This document shows, one piece after another, positions 21,032-30,211 of a DNA stretch of 64,000 nt. The first letter of the stretch is position 1, and each line of letters begins with the position of its first letter. The stretch is from positions 15,001-79,000 of the forward strand of contig JAGTXO010000033.1 in the NCBI GenBank assembly GCA_019448385.1. Direction: 5' to 3'. The notes beneath the pieces were generated by a model that did no database searches, was not told where the DNA came from, and saw only the letters and a program-made list of their open reading frames with translations. Position numbers and translations under genes: made by a program. This stretch comes from Diacronema lutheri (Eukaryota > Haptophyta > Pavlovophyceae > Pavlovales > Pavlovaceae).

Positions 21032-21047
21032 AACGGTCGCGACCGTT
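21032..21047. other. 16-bp perfect palindrome after a stop codon
   Basis: AACGGTCG/CGACCGTT is a perfect dyad directly abutting the stop of the minus-strand gene ending at 21048, between two convergent genes. It may form a hairpin in that 3' UTR or be a protein-binding site; function is unknown. Confidence 0.5.
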
Positions 21048-24034
21048 TCAGTAGGCGGGCGCGACGCCCATCTCGCGCAGCTTGTCGATCAGCTGCGCGT
21101 ACTTGACGCTCCCGCGCTGCGGCACCGCCGCGCTCAGCTCGGCGGGCAGCGTGACGCGGTGGCGCGTGAGCTGCTCGCGAAACTCCGCGCCTTCGAGCTG
21201 GCCGCAGCGCAGGCGGTCAGCGCGCACGCACGCCTTGTGCAGCGAGAGCAACGAGTCGGCGCGCACGGCGGACGGCTCGGACGGCGCGCCGGGCGCCGCG
21301 CCGGACTGCGGCGCGCCTGTAGCCCCCCAACCGGACTGCGGCGCGCCGAGCGGCTGGCCTGACGGCAGCTGCGCCGGCTGCTGCGTGCCCACGAGCGCCA
21401 GCGTCCCAACCGGTTGGCGGTGCGCACCCATCAGCGCGTGCGCGTGCGCGCCGGTGCGCCGCATGAAGACGTCGAGCTCGTCGACGGATGCGGAGCCCGC
21501 GGAGGCGGTCGAGGAGCTTGGCGGCGGAAGCGGCGCGGGGCCGCATGCATGCGGAATGCCGGGGGGAAGCGCGGGCCGGCCACCGAGCGCGTGGCGCAGC
21601 GCGGCCACCTCCTCGTCGCGCGCGCTCACCGCGGCGGAGACGGCGCGCAACTCGACCTGCAGCTGCGCGATGCGAGCGGCCGCCCCGCCATCGCTACCGT
21701 CCGCGCCACCGCCGCGCCCGCCGCCAGCGGGCGGCGGTGCGACGGCTCGGTCCGACGGGAGCGAGACGCGGCGCACGCGCTCGGGCTGCTCGTCGCCCAC
21801 CGCCGCGCCACCGCCCGCGGCCGCGCCCGCGGCGGTCGCGCGCCGTCCGCGCGGCGCGGCGGTGGGCGGCGCCGACAGGCGGCCGTCCGCAGCGCCGTGC
21901 GGCCCGGTGGCGCGGCCGCGGCGCAGTTCAGCGGCCGCCGCCGCGCGCGCGGCGTCGCCGCGCGCGCGCCGATCCGCCGCGGCCGCGCCGGGCTCGCGGC
22001 CGGACTGTACGGCCATGGGTTGCGGCGGCTGCGCGGGCGGCGCGCGCCTGCCCGCGCCCGCCGACGCCGCGCCGCTCCGCCTGCTCAAGGCGGGCGCGGC
22101 GCGTGGCGGCGCGGCACGCGGAGAGGTCGCGGCCGCGACCGCTGCCGGCTCTGTCGGCGCAGCCGCAGCCGCGCGGCCAAAGGCGGGCTGCCACGCGGGC
22201 GGCTCAACCGCGCTGCATCCATTCTGCTCGTGCCCCTCAATCATGGGCTGCTGCTGCTGGCGGGGCGAGTGCGCGGCAGGGCTGACTGGCGCGAGTAACG
22301 CATTCAGCGCCGCACCGCTCGGGGCGACGCCATAGAGCGCGGCGGCGGGCTGCGCGCCCATCGCAGCGGCTGCGCCCGGCGTGGCGGGCTGTGCGCCCAT
22401 CGCAGCGCGTGCGCGCATTCGATATGCCGCCGATTGGACGGCGGGCGTGCGCGGCGCGCCGCCCGCGTGCGGCGGCTGCCGAGCGGCGGCCGCGGCGGCG
22501 AGGGCCGCGACGCTCTCGTCGCCATTGCCTGCGCCATCCGCTGGCTGGGCGGGCGCGTACGCAGGGAAGTGCATTGGCTGCATTGGCTGCATTGGCTGCA
22601 TCGGCTGCATCGGCTGCATCGGCTGCATCGGCTGCATCGGCTGCATTGGCTGCATCGGCTGCACGCCGTATGCGAAGAGGGGCGGCGAGGGCCGCGTGGG
22701 CGCGCAGCCGCACCCGCCCGCCACGCCCGACGGCGAAGGCAGCTGTGCGTACGCGGCAGCTTGTGGGTACGGCGGAACGGGGTAGGCCGGAGGGACACCA
22801 TGCGCGTGCAGCGGCTGCGGCTGCGGCTGCTGCTGCGGTGACAGCTGCGCGGAGAACGCGCCCACGCGACTGCCCAGCTGTGAAGCGGCATGCGCCTGGT
22901 CGAGCGCCGCGCGCTCGGCGCGCTCCGCCTCGCGCTCGGCTGCGCGCTGCTGCGCCTGCCGCGCCGCCTTCTCCGCCACCTGCTCGGCAAGGCCCTGGCG
23001 CAGCGCTGCCTGCTTGGCCTGCGACGCGGCGCGCGCGCGCGGCACGGCGCGGCGCGGCAGCCGCAGGCCGGCAGCGCCGAGTTGAGGGTGAGGGCTCGGC
23101 GCGGTGGTGCGAGGTGGGCGGCGGAATGGTGCAGGGGGCTGGGCGATGCAATGCGATACGGTGCAGGGGGCTGGGCGACGCAATGCGATACGGTGGGCGA
23201 GATCTGCGAGAGCGCCCCGTCGCACGGAGCCGAAACGCGCGCGCTCGCGCTCGGCGGCACAAGGCACGCGCGGTCGCAAGTGCACCGCAGCTCAGCCCAA
23301 CGCACTACGCCCCTCCGCTCACGCCGCCCCCCTCCTCCGCTCACCTGCTTGACAGCTGCAGCGTGCCCGTCGTCGAGCATGGACGAGAGCGCACAGCCAA
23401 AGCCGGCCCTCTCGCCTGGCTGCGCGCCGTGCGGGCTGTCCGGGTGCGCCGGCGCGGCCGGTGCGGGCATCCAGAGCTGCGGCTGCGCACCGCCCATTTG
23501 CATTTGCATTTGCGCGTATTGGGGCAGCGAGAAGGCGCGTTGCTGCCCGTGCTGCTGCTCCATGGGCGCCGGCTGCTGCGCGTGAGCAGCACTGAACGCG
23601 GCAGGCCCGGCAACGCCGTTGAAAGCGCCGTGCGCGAGCCCATTCGCCACTTGCGCGTCGCCTCCCGCGCCGGCGCCGTGCGCGTACGAGCCGCCGCATC
23701 CGCCGCAAGCCGCGCCAGACGGCGGCTGCGGCTGCGCCCACGGCATCGCGCCCGGCGCGTACGCGTAGGCTCCATTCGGCGCGAGGCCGAACACGCCGTG
23801 CGCTGCCGCGTGCGGCCAGCCAGCGGAAGGGGCACCGCCCGGCTGCGCCGGCGCGCCTGGCTGGTTCGGCGCGTACGGCAGCGCGTAGCCGACGGGAGGC
23901 GCAGGCGCGCCGCCGACTGGCGTGGTTGCCGCGCTCACCGCACCAGCGGTCGAGCGGCGCAGGTCCGCAAGGACGTTGCCGTTCTGATCGCGCAACGGCG
24001 CGCCTGACCCGCCGCGCCCGAGGAACTCGATCAT
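21048..24034 (-). CDS. Low-complexity protein with coiled coil and EF-hand-like C-terminus
   Basis: Exons 24034-23345 and 23018-21048 give 886 aa; the donor is GTGAGC and the acceptor TCGCAG. The N-terminus has FLGRGGSGAPLRDQNGNVL, a motif I associate loosely with CSPP1-like centrosome/cilium proteins (weak). A helical coil (AKQAALRQGLAEQVAEKAAR) opens exon 2, followed by Pro/Gln/Ala-rich sequence with about eleven MQP repeats (9-bp DNA repeat near 22568-22664). The last about 80 residues resemble a degenerate EF-hand pair (LLSLHKACVRADRLRCGQLE, VKYAQLIDKL), with the calcium loops not well kept. A cytoskeletal or ciliary role is a guess. Confidence 0.6.
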
Positions 24035-24129
24035 ATTCGATGGCGGGTTTTGGTCGGCCGTTTGTGCGGCCGTTGATCCCTTGACCTCTCTTACGTATCA
24101 AGTCTTCCTAGTGGTTACGCAAGGGTGTG
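24035..24129. promoter_or_regulatory. Divergent promoter, CGGCCGTT motifs
   Basis: A 95-bp spacer between start codons at 24034 (minus) and 24130 (plus). It contains ggtcggccgtttgtgcggcc followed by gttgatcc, so CGGCCGTT occurs twice. The same CGGCCGTTT word also appears just upstream of the cyclin gene (about 10900). Confidence 0.35.
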
Positions 24130-27100
24130 ATGGGGGCCAGCAGCGCGGAGGAGGTCCGCACGGTCGATCCGGCGGCCGCGGACGGTGAGCCGGGCGGCGC
24201 GGGCGCGAGCGCGGGCATGCCGGCCTTGCGACATACCTCGGTTGATTCGGCGAGCGGCTCGGCAAGCAGCGCGGCCGTCCTCGCGGGCGTCGCGCGCAGG
24301 CTGTCGCGCGGCGGCGTCGGCGGCGCGTCGGGCAGCGGGCTCACGGACGAGGAGCGGCGCGAGCGCGCGGCGACGCGGATGCAGGCGGTCTTCCGCGCGC
24401 GTGCTGGGCGCAGGCGGTACACGCGCGTCCGCCGGATCCTGCTGCGCTTCCAGGCCACCTACCGCGGCACGGCCGTGCGCAAGGGCAACGTGCTCGTCGC
24501 GCAGAAGGTGATCAAGCAGACGCGCGACGTGCGCAAGGCGGCCTACCGCTCGGCCGTGTCGTCGGGCACGTTGGACTGGCGGCTTGAGGCGCTCAAGCGC
24601 AAGCACGAGCGCATCAGCGCCCTCGGCCTCGGCGGCGTGTGCATCGTGATCCTCGTCAACGAGTTGGTCTACGCCGACTGGAAGGCGAACATCCTTGCGA
24701 TGCCCGAGTACTTTGACGCGCCGGTGCGCGGGCTGCGCATCGCGCTGCTCATCTCGACGGTAGTGCTCGAGGCTCTGCTCATCGATTACCACCGCTTTTA
24801 CTTCTTCTCAGCAAAGCAGCTCTTCGGCGGCCGCCCTCCGCTTGTCGACTATGCACGCACCGTCGCGCGCGATCTGATCGTGTGCGCGATCCACCCGTTC
24901 ATCGGTGCGCCGCGCAGCGCGCTGCACGCGCGGGCGGGCGCGCGCCTTACCGCCCGAGCGCTCGGCGCGCCGCTCCGACGCGCGGCGCGCGCGGCGCGCG
25001 CCTCCCGTGACCGTGACACCTGTGACCGTGACGCCTGCGACCGCGTGCGCAGACGGCGGTGCGATCAGCTCGGAACAGGCGTGGAAGATTCGCACGTCCA
25101 GCTCGGCGGCTGGGCTGCGCGACACGCTGGGCATCCAGTACGTCGGGATCGAGGACCTCTTCGTGATCATCTCGGTGCTCATGTTCTTGCGCGTGCCGCT
25201 GCTCGTCTTCCGCAGGCTGTGGCTCCACTCGAAGGCGGTGCGGATGAAGGCACGCTTCCTCGCGCGCTCATCGCACATCGACCTCTCGCTGCAGCTCGCG
25301 ATCCGCGTGGAGATGCGCGACGAGGGCGTGCGCTTCTTGCTCTGGGTCGGGCTCGTCGCCGTGCTCTGCTTCGGCTACGTCTACTACGTGCTCGAGCGCG
25401 AGTACGCCTTCCTCACGCGCGTCGACGGCGCGGACTCGTACGACGCCTTCGTCTCGCCCGAGTTCTTCATGAACAGCCTGTGGTCCAACGTGATTGTGCT
25501 GATCGGCATCGGCTTTGACTATCCTCCGCAGACCTACCTGGGCAGGGCCGTCCTCGTGCTCAACGCGGTCTGGGGCCTCGCGCTCTTCGCGCTCATGACA
25601 GCGGCCTTCGCTGACGCGCTCTCTCTCAAGGACGCCGAGCTCCGGTTGATGCACGTCGTGCAGCGCTCGGAGGGTGCGCGCGCGCGTGGCGCACCCGTTG
25701 CCGCCCTCGCCCTCGCGCCCTCACCATCCCCATCTTGTGTTCTCTTTCTGACTTTGGGTTGGGGTCTGGCGGGCGATCAGCCCCTCACCACGCCGCCCTC
25801 GCGCCCTCACCATCCCCATCTTGTGTTCTCTTTCTGACTTTGGGTCGGGGTCTGGCGGGCGATCAGCCCCTCACCACGCCGCCCTCGCGCCCTCACCATC
25901 CCCATCTTGTGTTCTCTTTCTTCCTTTGGGTTGGGATCTGGCGGGCGATCAGCCCCTCACCACGCCGCCCTCGCGCGCGCGCGCACCCGCGCCGCTCCCC
26001 TCGCGGCGGCAGGCGTGCTACGCATTCAAACGGCCGCGGTGCGCGTGATCCAGCGCGCGTGGAAGCACACACACCACCGGCAGAGCGTGCTGCACGCAAT
26101 CCCGCGCTGGGCGAGACAGCGCCTCACCGGTGCGCCGCTCTCGCCGGACGTTGGCGCGCGCCGCGCGGGCGCCAACCCGCCGCTCGCGCCCGCCGCAAGC
26201 GGCCGCTTTGTCTTCTCGCGCGCCAACGCTTTGCCCGACGGCAGCGGCAAGGAGGACGACGAGGGCACGGGCGGCCGCTTTGTCTTCTCGCGCGCCAACG
26301 CGCCGCCCGACGGCAGCGGCAAGGAGGACGACGAGGGCACGGGCGGCCGCTTTGTCTTCTCGCGCGCCAACGCGCCGCCCGACGGCAGCGGCAAGGAGGA
26401 CGACGAGGGCACGGGCGTGCGCGCAGGTGGCCGCCCAGCATGCTCGATGCTCGTGTCGGAGGCGCCGTCGCCCATCGGCACCGACCGCTCCTTCCCCGAC
26501 ACGCCCACGCGCGCGCGCCGCGCCGCGGCGGTGCACGCGATGCGCGTGTCGATGCTCGGCGCGGCGGAGAGCCGCGTGCGCAAGCACGTCGAGGGCACGC
26601 ACCAGAAGGCGCTCATGCGCGCGCTCAACGACTGGCGTGTTGAGCGCCATCGCAACGCGACCACGAGCGAGATGATTGAGAACGTGACGTCCGTGCTCAA
26701 GGAGGTGAGGCGCCGCGCGCGCATGAGGCGCGCGCCGCATGCGGCCTGACGCCCGTGGCCGCCCGGCCGCGCCTCATACGCGCGCGGCTCGCCTCGCGCC
26801 TGCCCGCCGCCTGCCGCCGCGTGCCGCAGGTGCGCGAGCGCGTAGACGAGCAGGGCGCCGAGCTGAGCAGGCTGCTGCTTACCGTCTCGCTGCTTGCACA
26901 GCACACATTGCCCGACGGCGCCGCGGCGCGCCTGCCGTCGACGCCTTTACGGCGCGGCGCAAGGGCGCGCGCGGGCGCGGGCGCGGGCGCGGGCGCCAAA
27001 CACCAGAGCGCCGCCGGCTCGCACGCCAAGCGCTCGCCCGCGCCGCGCCGTGCCGCGCCGACCATGCTCGCGGGTGTCGGCCGTGCCGCCACCTCGACGA

Positions 27101-27519
27101 TATCGCGGCCTGCCGCCTCGCGCGAGCCCACAGAGCGCGACGGGGCGGGTGGCCTGCGCGGCCGCGGTGACAGCCGCACGCCCCAATCGAAGCGCGTGCT
27201 GAGCGTCAATGTGGCCGGCGCGCAGGGCGGCCACGCGAGCGCGCCGCTGCTCGGCGCCGGCGGCCGCTCGGCGACGGTGGCGCCCGTCATCTCGGCCGCG
27301 CGCGCCGATGCGCCCGAGGTGCGCGCGTCGAGCGGCGGTTGCGCGCGCAGAGCGTTCGTCATCAGTGGCGTGAGCGCGCGGAGCGCGCCCGCGCCCAGCC
27401 GGGCCGAGCTCGCGGCCGCGCCCCCCACGGGCATCGGCCCGACTTCCCGACTGTCGGTGTCCCAGGGCGAGGCGCGCCGCACGCGCATTGACCCCGAGGG
27501 GAGGGGGCAGGGCCGGTGA
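24130..27519 (+). CDS. SK-type (KCNN-like) cation channel with altered selectivity filter
   Basis: Exons 24130-24904, 25053-25673, 26013-26704 and 26830-27519 join in phase to 925 aa. IQ-type motifs occur at about residues 84-120. Six TM segments follow SK-channel order, including the signature VCAIHPF (SK: LVCAIHP) and MFLRVPLLVFRRLWLHSK. The pore (about 395-420) reads VLIGIGFDYPPQTYLG where SK channels have SIGYGDMVP. S6 is followed by an SK-like helix (ALSLKDAELRLMHVV), another IQ motif (VRVIQRAWKH), VRKHVEGTHQKAL and a C-terminal coiled coil. SK channels are gated by bound calmodulin (family knowledge). GIG for GYG suggests changed ion selectivity (inference). A 24-residue segment is repeated three times at 26201-26416. 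Confidence 0.8.
25709..25970. repeat. Three 86-bp tandem repeats in the SK-channel intron
   Basis: TCACCATCCCCATCTTGTGT recurs at 25721, 25807 and 25893; each unit carries ctctttctgactttgggt or a close variant. The array fills most of intron 25674-26012. Confidence 0.95.
26201..26416 (+). repeat. Three 72-bp coding repeats
   Basis: Each unit encodes a 24-residue segment starting GRFVFSRANA and ending EDDEGTG. It lies in the cytosolic C-terminal region of the SK-like channel. The second and third units look identical; the first differs slightly. Confidence 0.95.
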
Positions 27520-27614
27520 CGGCGCGCGGCGCCTCGGCGCCGCTCTGCAAACTGAGATCAGGCGAGCCGCGAGTCTCGGTTGGAGCCGTAAGCGCGCGCG
27601 GACAGCGGCCAGCG

Positions 27615-28178
27615 CTACAGCGCACCAGCCCGCGCGTCCGCCATGGCCGGGGCGGCGTGGAGCCGCTTGACGATCACGACGTGCGCGCCGATGCCCGGCA
27701 CGTCGAACACCTCGCCCTCTTGCGCCCACCCCTGCCGCGCGTAAAAGGCGAGCGCGCTCACGCGCGCGTTTGCCCACAGCTCGACCGGGAGGCTGCCTTC
27801 CTCCGCGCCGGCCGCGGCGAGATGCGCCTCCGCGCACGCGAGCAGCCGCGAGCCGATGCCGCGTCGTAGGACGGCGGAGCTCGTCGCCATCCCGCGCAGC
27901 TGCCATGCCGCCACGCCGCCGCGGCCCGCCGAGAGAAAGGTGAGGCAGCCGAGCGCGCCGACGCGCTCGGCGCCCGACGGATCGAGCGCAAACGCGCCAA
28001 AGTGGAGCGTGCTCGGCGCGTCGTCGCCGGGGAAGGCGGCGGTCTCGATGGGGCGGCCCGGGCGCAGCATCTCGTGGCGCACGCCCATGATCTCGTGCGT
28101 CGCGCACGGGCGAAAGGACACGCGCGTGCCGTCGACCATGTGCGTCATGACCGCCACCATCGCGAGCTCGATCGCCAT
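27615..28178 (-). CDS. GNAT-family N-acetyltransferase
   Basis: A single exon of 187 aa from ATG 28178; Met codons at 28161, 28149 and 28140 are alternative starts, and the shortest would leave 40 bp to the divergent gene. GNAT features in order: RHEMLRPGRPIETAAFPGDD; beta strands around HFGAFAL and ALGCLTFL; WQLRGMAT; the acetyl-CoA loop LRRGIGSRLLACAE (R/QxxGxG/A); and WANARVSALAFYARQGW...GEVFDVPGIG. Family knowledge: it transfers acetyl from acetyl-CoA to an amine. The layout resembles small bacterial-type GNATs, so ancient transfer is possible; the substrate is unknown. Confidence 0.85.
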   Translation of the reverse strand: MAIELAMVAVMTHMVDGTRVSFRPCATHEIMGVRHEMLRPGRPIETAAFPGDDAPSTLHFGAFALDPSGAERVGALGCLTFLSAGRGGVAAWQLRGMATSSAVLRRGIGSRLLACAEAHLAAAGAEEGSLPVELWANARVSALAFYARQGWAQEGEVFDVPGIGAHVVIVKRLHAAPAMADARAGAL

Positions 28179-28180
28179 CA

Positions 28181-29464
28181 ATGGCGGTCGTCGCGGCCGT
28201 GCTCGCCGTCGCGGGGGCGCTCGCGCATCGGCCGCCGCGCGGCGTCTCGCTCGCGGCGAGCGCGCGATCGGCATCGACGAGCGCGTGCCCGTTCGCGCCG
28301 TCTGACGAGCCGCTCGGGAGGGAGGGCGGCGTCGAGCTCTTCCGCGACTGGTTCACGAGCTGGGGCCTCACGCCGCCGGACGACGCGCCGCACGACGGCG
28401 CCAAGCGCGCGGGCAAGAAGGGCAAGGGCGGCGGCGGGAAGGGCGGCGGCGGCTTTGGCGCGCCCGCGCCTAGCAGCCAGCAGCCGCTGCGGTGCGAGCC
28501 GCCCCCCGCCGGCTTTGTCACCGTCCTGCGCGCGTCGACGGACGGCGCGGCGGCCGCGGCCGAGTCGGACGAGGGCCTGCGCGCGCTGGGCGAGGCGGCG
28601 CGGCGGCGGATCGACGAGCTGCTCCCCGCATCAGGCGCGGTGCTCGTGCGCGGCCTGCCCATGCGCACCGCCGACGCCTTTTCGCAGTTTTGGCGCGGCG
28701 TGCGCGAGGCGCCGCCTGCGCTCGTCGAGGGCCGTTACTGCTCGATGGGGCCGAGCACGGGGCGCGCACAGCTGGCGGGCATCGATCTGGCGACCAACGT
28801 GCCGCCCGAGTTCTTGCTGCTCTGCCACAACGAGCTCTGCTACAACCCGCTCACCGTCGGCACCATCGCGCTCTACTGCGTCGCGCCCGCGCCGGTCGGC
28901 GGCGAGACGCTCGTCGCGCGCAACGAGGCGCTCGCGCGCTCGCACTCGGACGCCGTGCGCGCGTTCGTCGACGAGCACGGCGGGCTGCTCTACGAGCGCG
29001 CCTACTATGACGCCAACCACAAGCACGTCATCACCTCGGGCGCGACGGGCAGCTGGCAGGACAAGTGCGGCCTGCCGCGCGACGCGCCGCGCTCGGGCGC
29101 CGAGGCTTTTTTTGCAGCGATGGGCTTCGCGCGCGAGCAGCTGCATTGGGACGACGACGGCGGACTCGTCGTGCGCAATGTGCACCCGGGCTACCGCGTC
29201 GACCCGTTGACGGGCGAGCGCAGCTGGTGGAACATCGCGCACACCGGCTCGGTCAAAGCCGCCGATGGCACGCCCTTCCCCAAGCGGCTCGTCGCCGAGG
29301 TGCAGCGGACGGGCTGGGCGCACACGTACGCCTTCAAGCTGCTCGCGGGCGACTGGCTCGTCCTCGACAACCTGCGAGTGCAGCATGGCCGTCTGCCCTA
29401 TTTTGCAGACCCGTCGAGGCCACGCTGTCTGCTCACCGTGTACGACACGCCGCAGCCTGCGTAG
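28181..29464 (+). CDS. TauD/TfdA-family Fe(II)/2-oxoglutarate dioxygenase
   Basis: A single exon of 427 aa. The N-terminus MAVVAAVLAVAGALAH looks like a signal or targeting peptide. A Gly/Lys-rich linker (GKKGKGGGGKGGGG) precedes the catalytic part: SGAVLVRGLPM, the proximal iron ligands in LLCHNELCYN (HxE), and the distal His in LDNLRVQHGRLPYF, followed by PSRPR with the 2-oxoglutarate-binding Arg. These are the TauD/SyrP-like hallmarks. The reaction would be oxidative hydroxylation or related chemistry on a small molecule or amino-acid side chain; the substrate is unknown. Its ATG lies 2-40 bp from the divergent GNAT start. Confidence 0.85.
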   Translation: MAVVAAVLAVAGALAHRPPRGVSLAASARSASTSACPFAPSDEPLGREGGVELFRDWFTSWGLTPPDDAPHDGAKRAGKKGKGGGGKGGGGFGAPAPSSQQPLRCEPPPAGFVTVLRASTDGAAAAAESDEGLRALGEAARRRIDELLPASGAVLVRGLPMRTADAFSQFWRGVREAPPALVEGRYCSMGPSTGRAQLAGIDLATNVPPEFLLLCHNELCYNPLTVGTIALYCVAPAPVGGETLVARNEALARSHSDAVRAFVDEHGGLLYERAYYDANHKHVITSGATGSWQDKCGLPRDAPRSGAEAFFAAMGFAREQLHWDDDGGLVVRNVHPGYRVDPLTGERSWWNIAHTGSVKAADGTPFPKRLVAEVQRTGWAHTYAFKLLAGDWLVLDNLRVQHGRLPYFADPSRPRCLLTVYDTPQPA

Positions 29465-30211
29465 CTCGGGTGTGCACCACCGAGAGGCTGAACGTGTCCG
29501 TGTCCATGTTGACCAGCGACGCCGTGAAGCGCGCGCCCGCGACGCACGCGGTGCCCTTCAAGTCGATGTTGTCCGTGATGGACTGCTTGATCACACGAAC
29601 ACGTACGAGATGTTTGGCACACCTGCAGCTGCAGCCGCAGCTCGAGGCCGGCGCCGGCGGCGCGCGCGCGCTCGACACGGCAAATCTTCCATCCACGCTC
29701 GACACCGCGCCCGCGGCCGGCGCGGCTGAGGCTGGCATGGCTTGGGTCGGCGACGCCAGCCTGCGTGACGGGTTGCACGCCTTTGAGTCGCCAATGGGCA
29801 CGTCGGCCGGCGGCCTCGACGCGTCGCCTGGCGTGATGCATCGCGTGCTCAACATCGAGCTGACGCGCGCGCAACGCGCCTCGAGGCGGACGCGAGCGCT
29901 GGGCCCACGGGTCTCGGCTGTCCATGCAGCGCGACTGCGCCAGCGAAGCGGCCTCGATGCCGCTCGGCGCATCGGCACAGGGTGACGGCGCCTGCGGCCT
30001 GCACATCGCGCCTGCCGTGGTGCGGGTGAAGCGGCGAGCGCAGCGGCTTTGGCTTGATCTGCTTGGCGCGAAACGTCCTGAGAAGTCCTGGATTTGGCCC
30101 CATGATCGTGGAAACCGCTGGGCCGCTGGGGAAGGACTAATAAACATCGCACCGCTGGAAGGTCGAGGGAAAGTTCAGAGTCGTGTACCGGCCTCCTTCG
30201 CCCCGATTACG
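29465..30211. other. Spacer with an unassigned minus-strand open frame
   Basis: No recognised gene. A minus-strand frame from about 30152 (no ATG at its head) to 29433 ends in plausible protein-like sequence (VIKQSITDNIDLKGTACVAG, NMDTDTFSLSVVHTR) and would overlap the tail of the dioxygenase gene by 32 bp. A plus-strand frame is also open. I could not assign either to a family or find a convincing start, so no CDS is called. Confidence 0.25.

Noticed and set aside
22391-24007. Long plus-strand frame with poly-Ala/Leu repeats
   Set aside because: Antisense of the MQP repeat and coiled-coil exon of the minus-strand gene.
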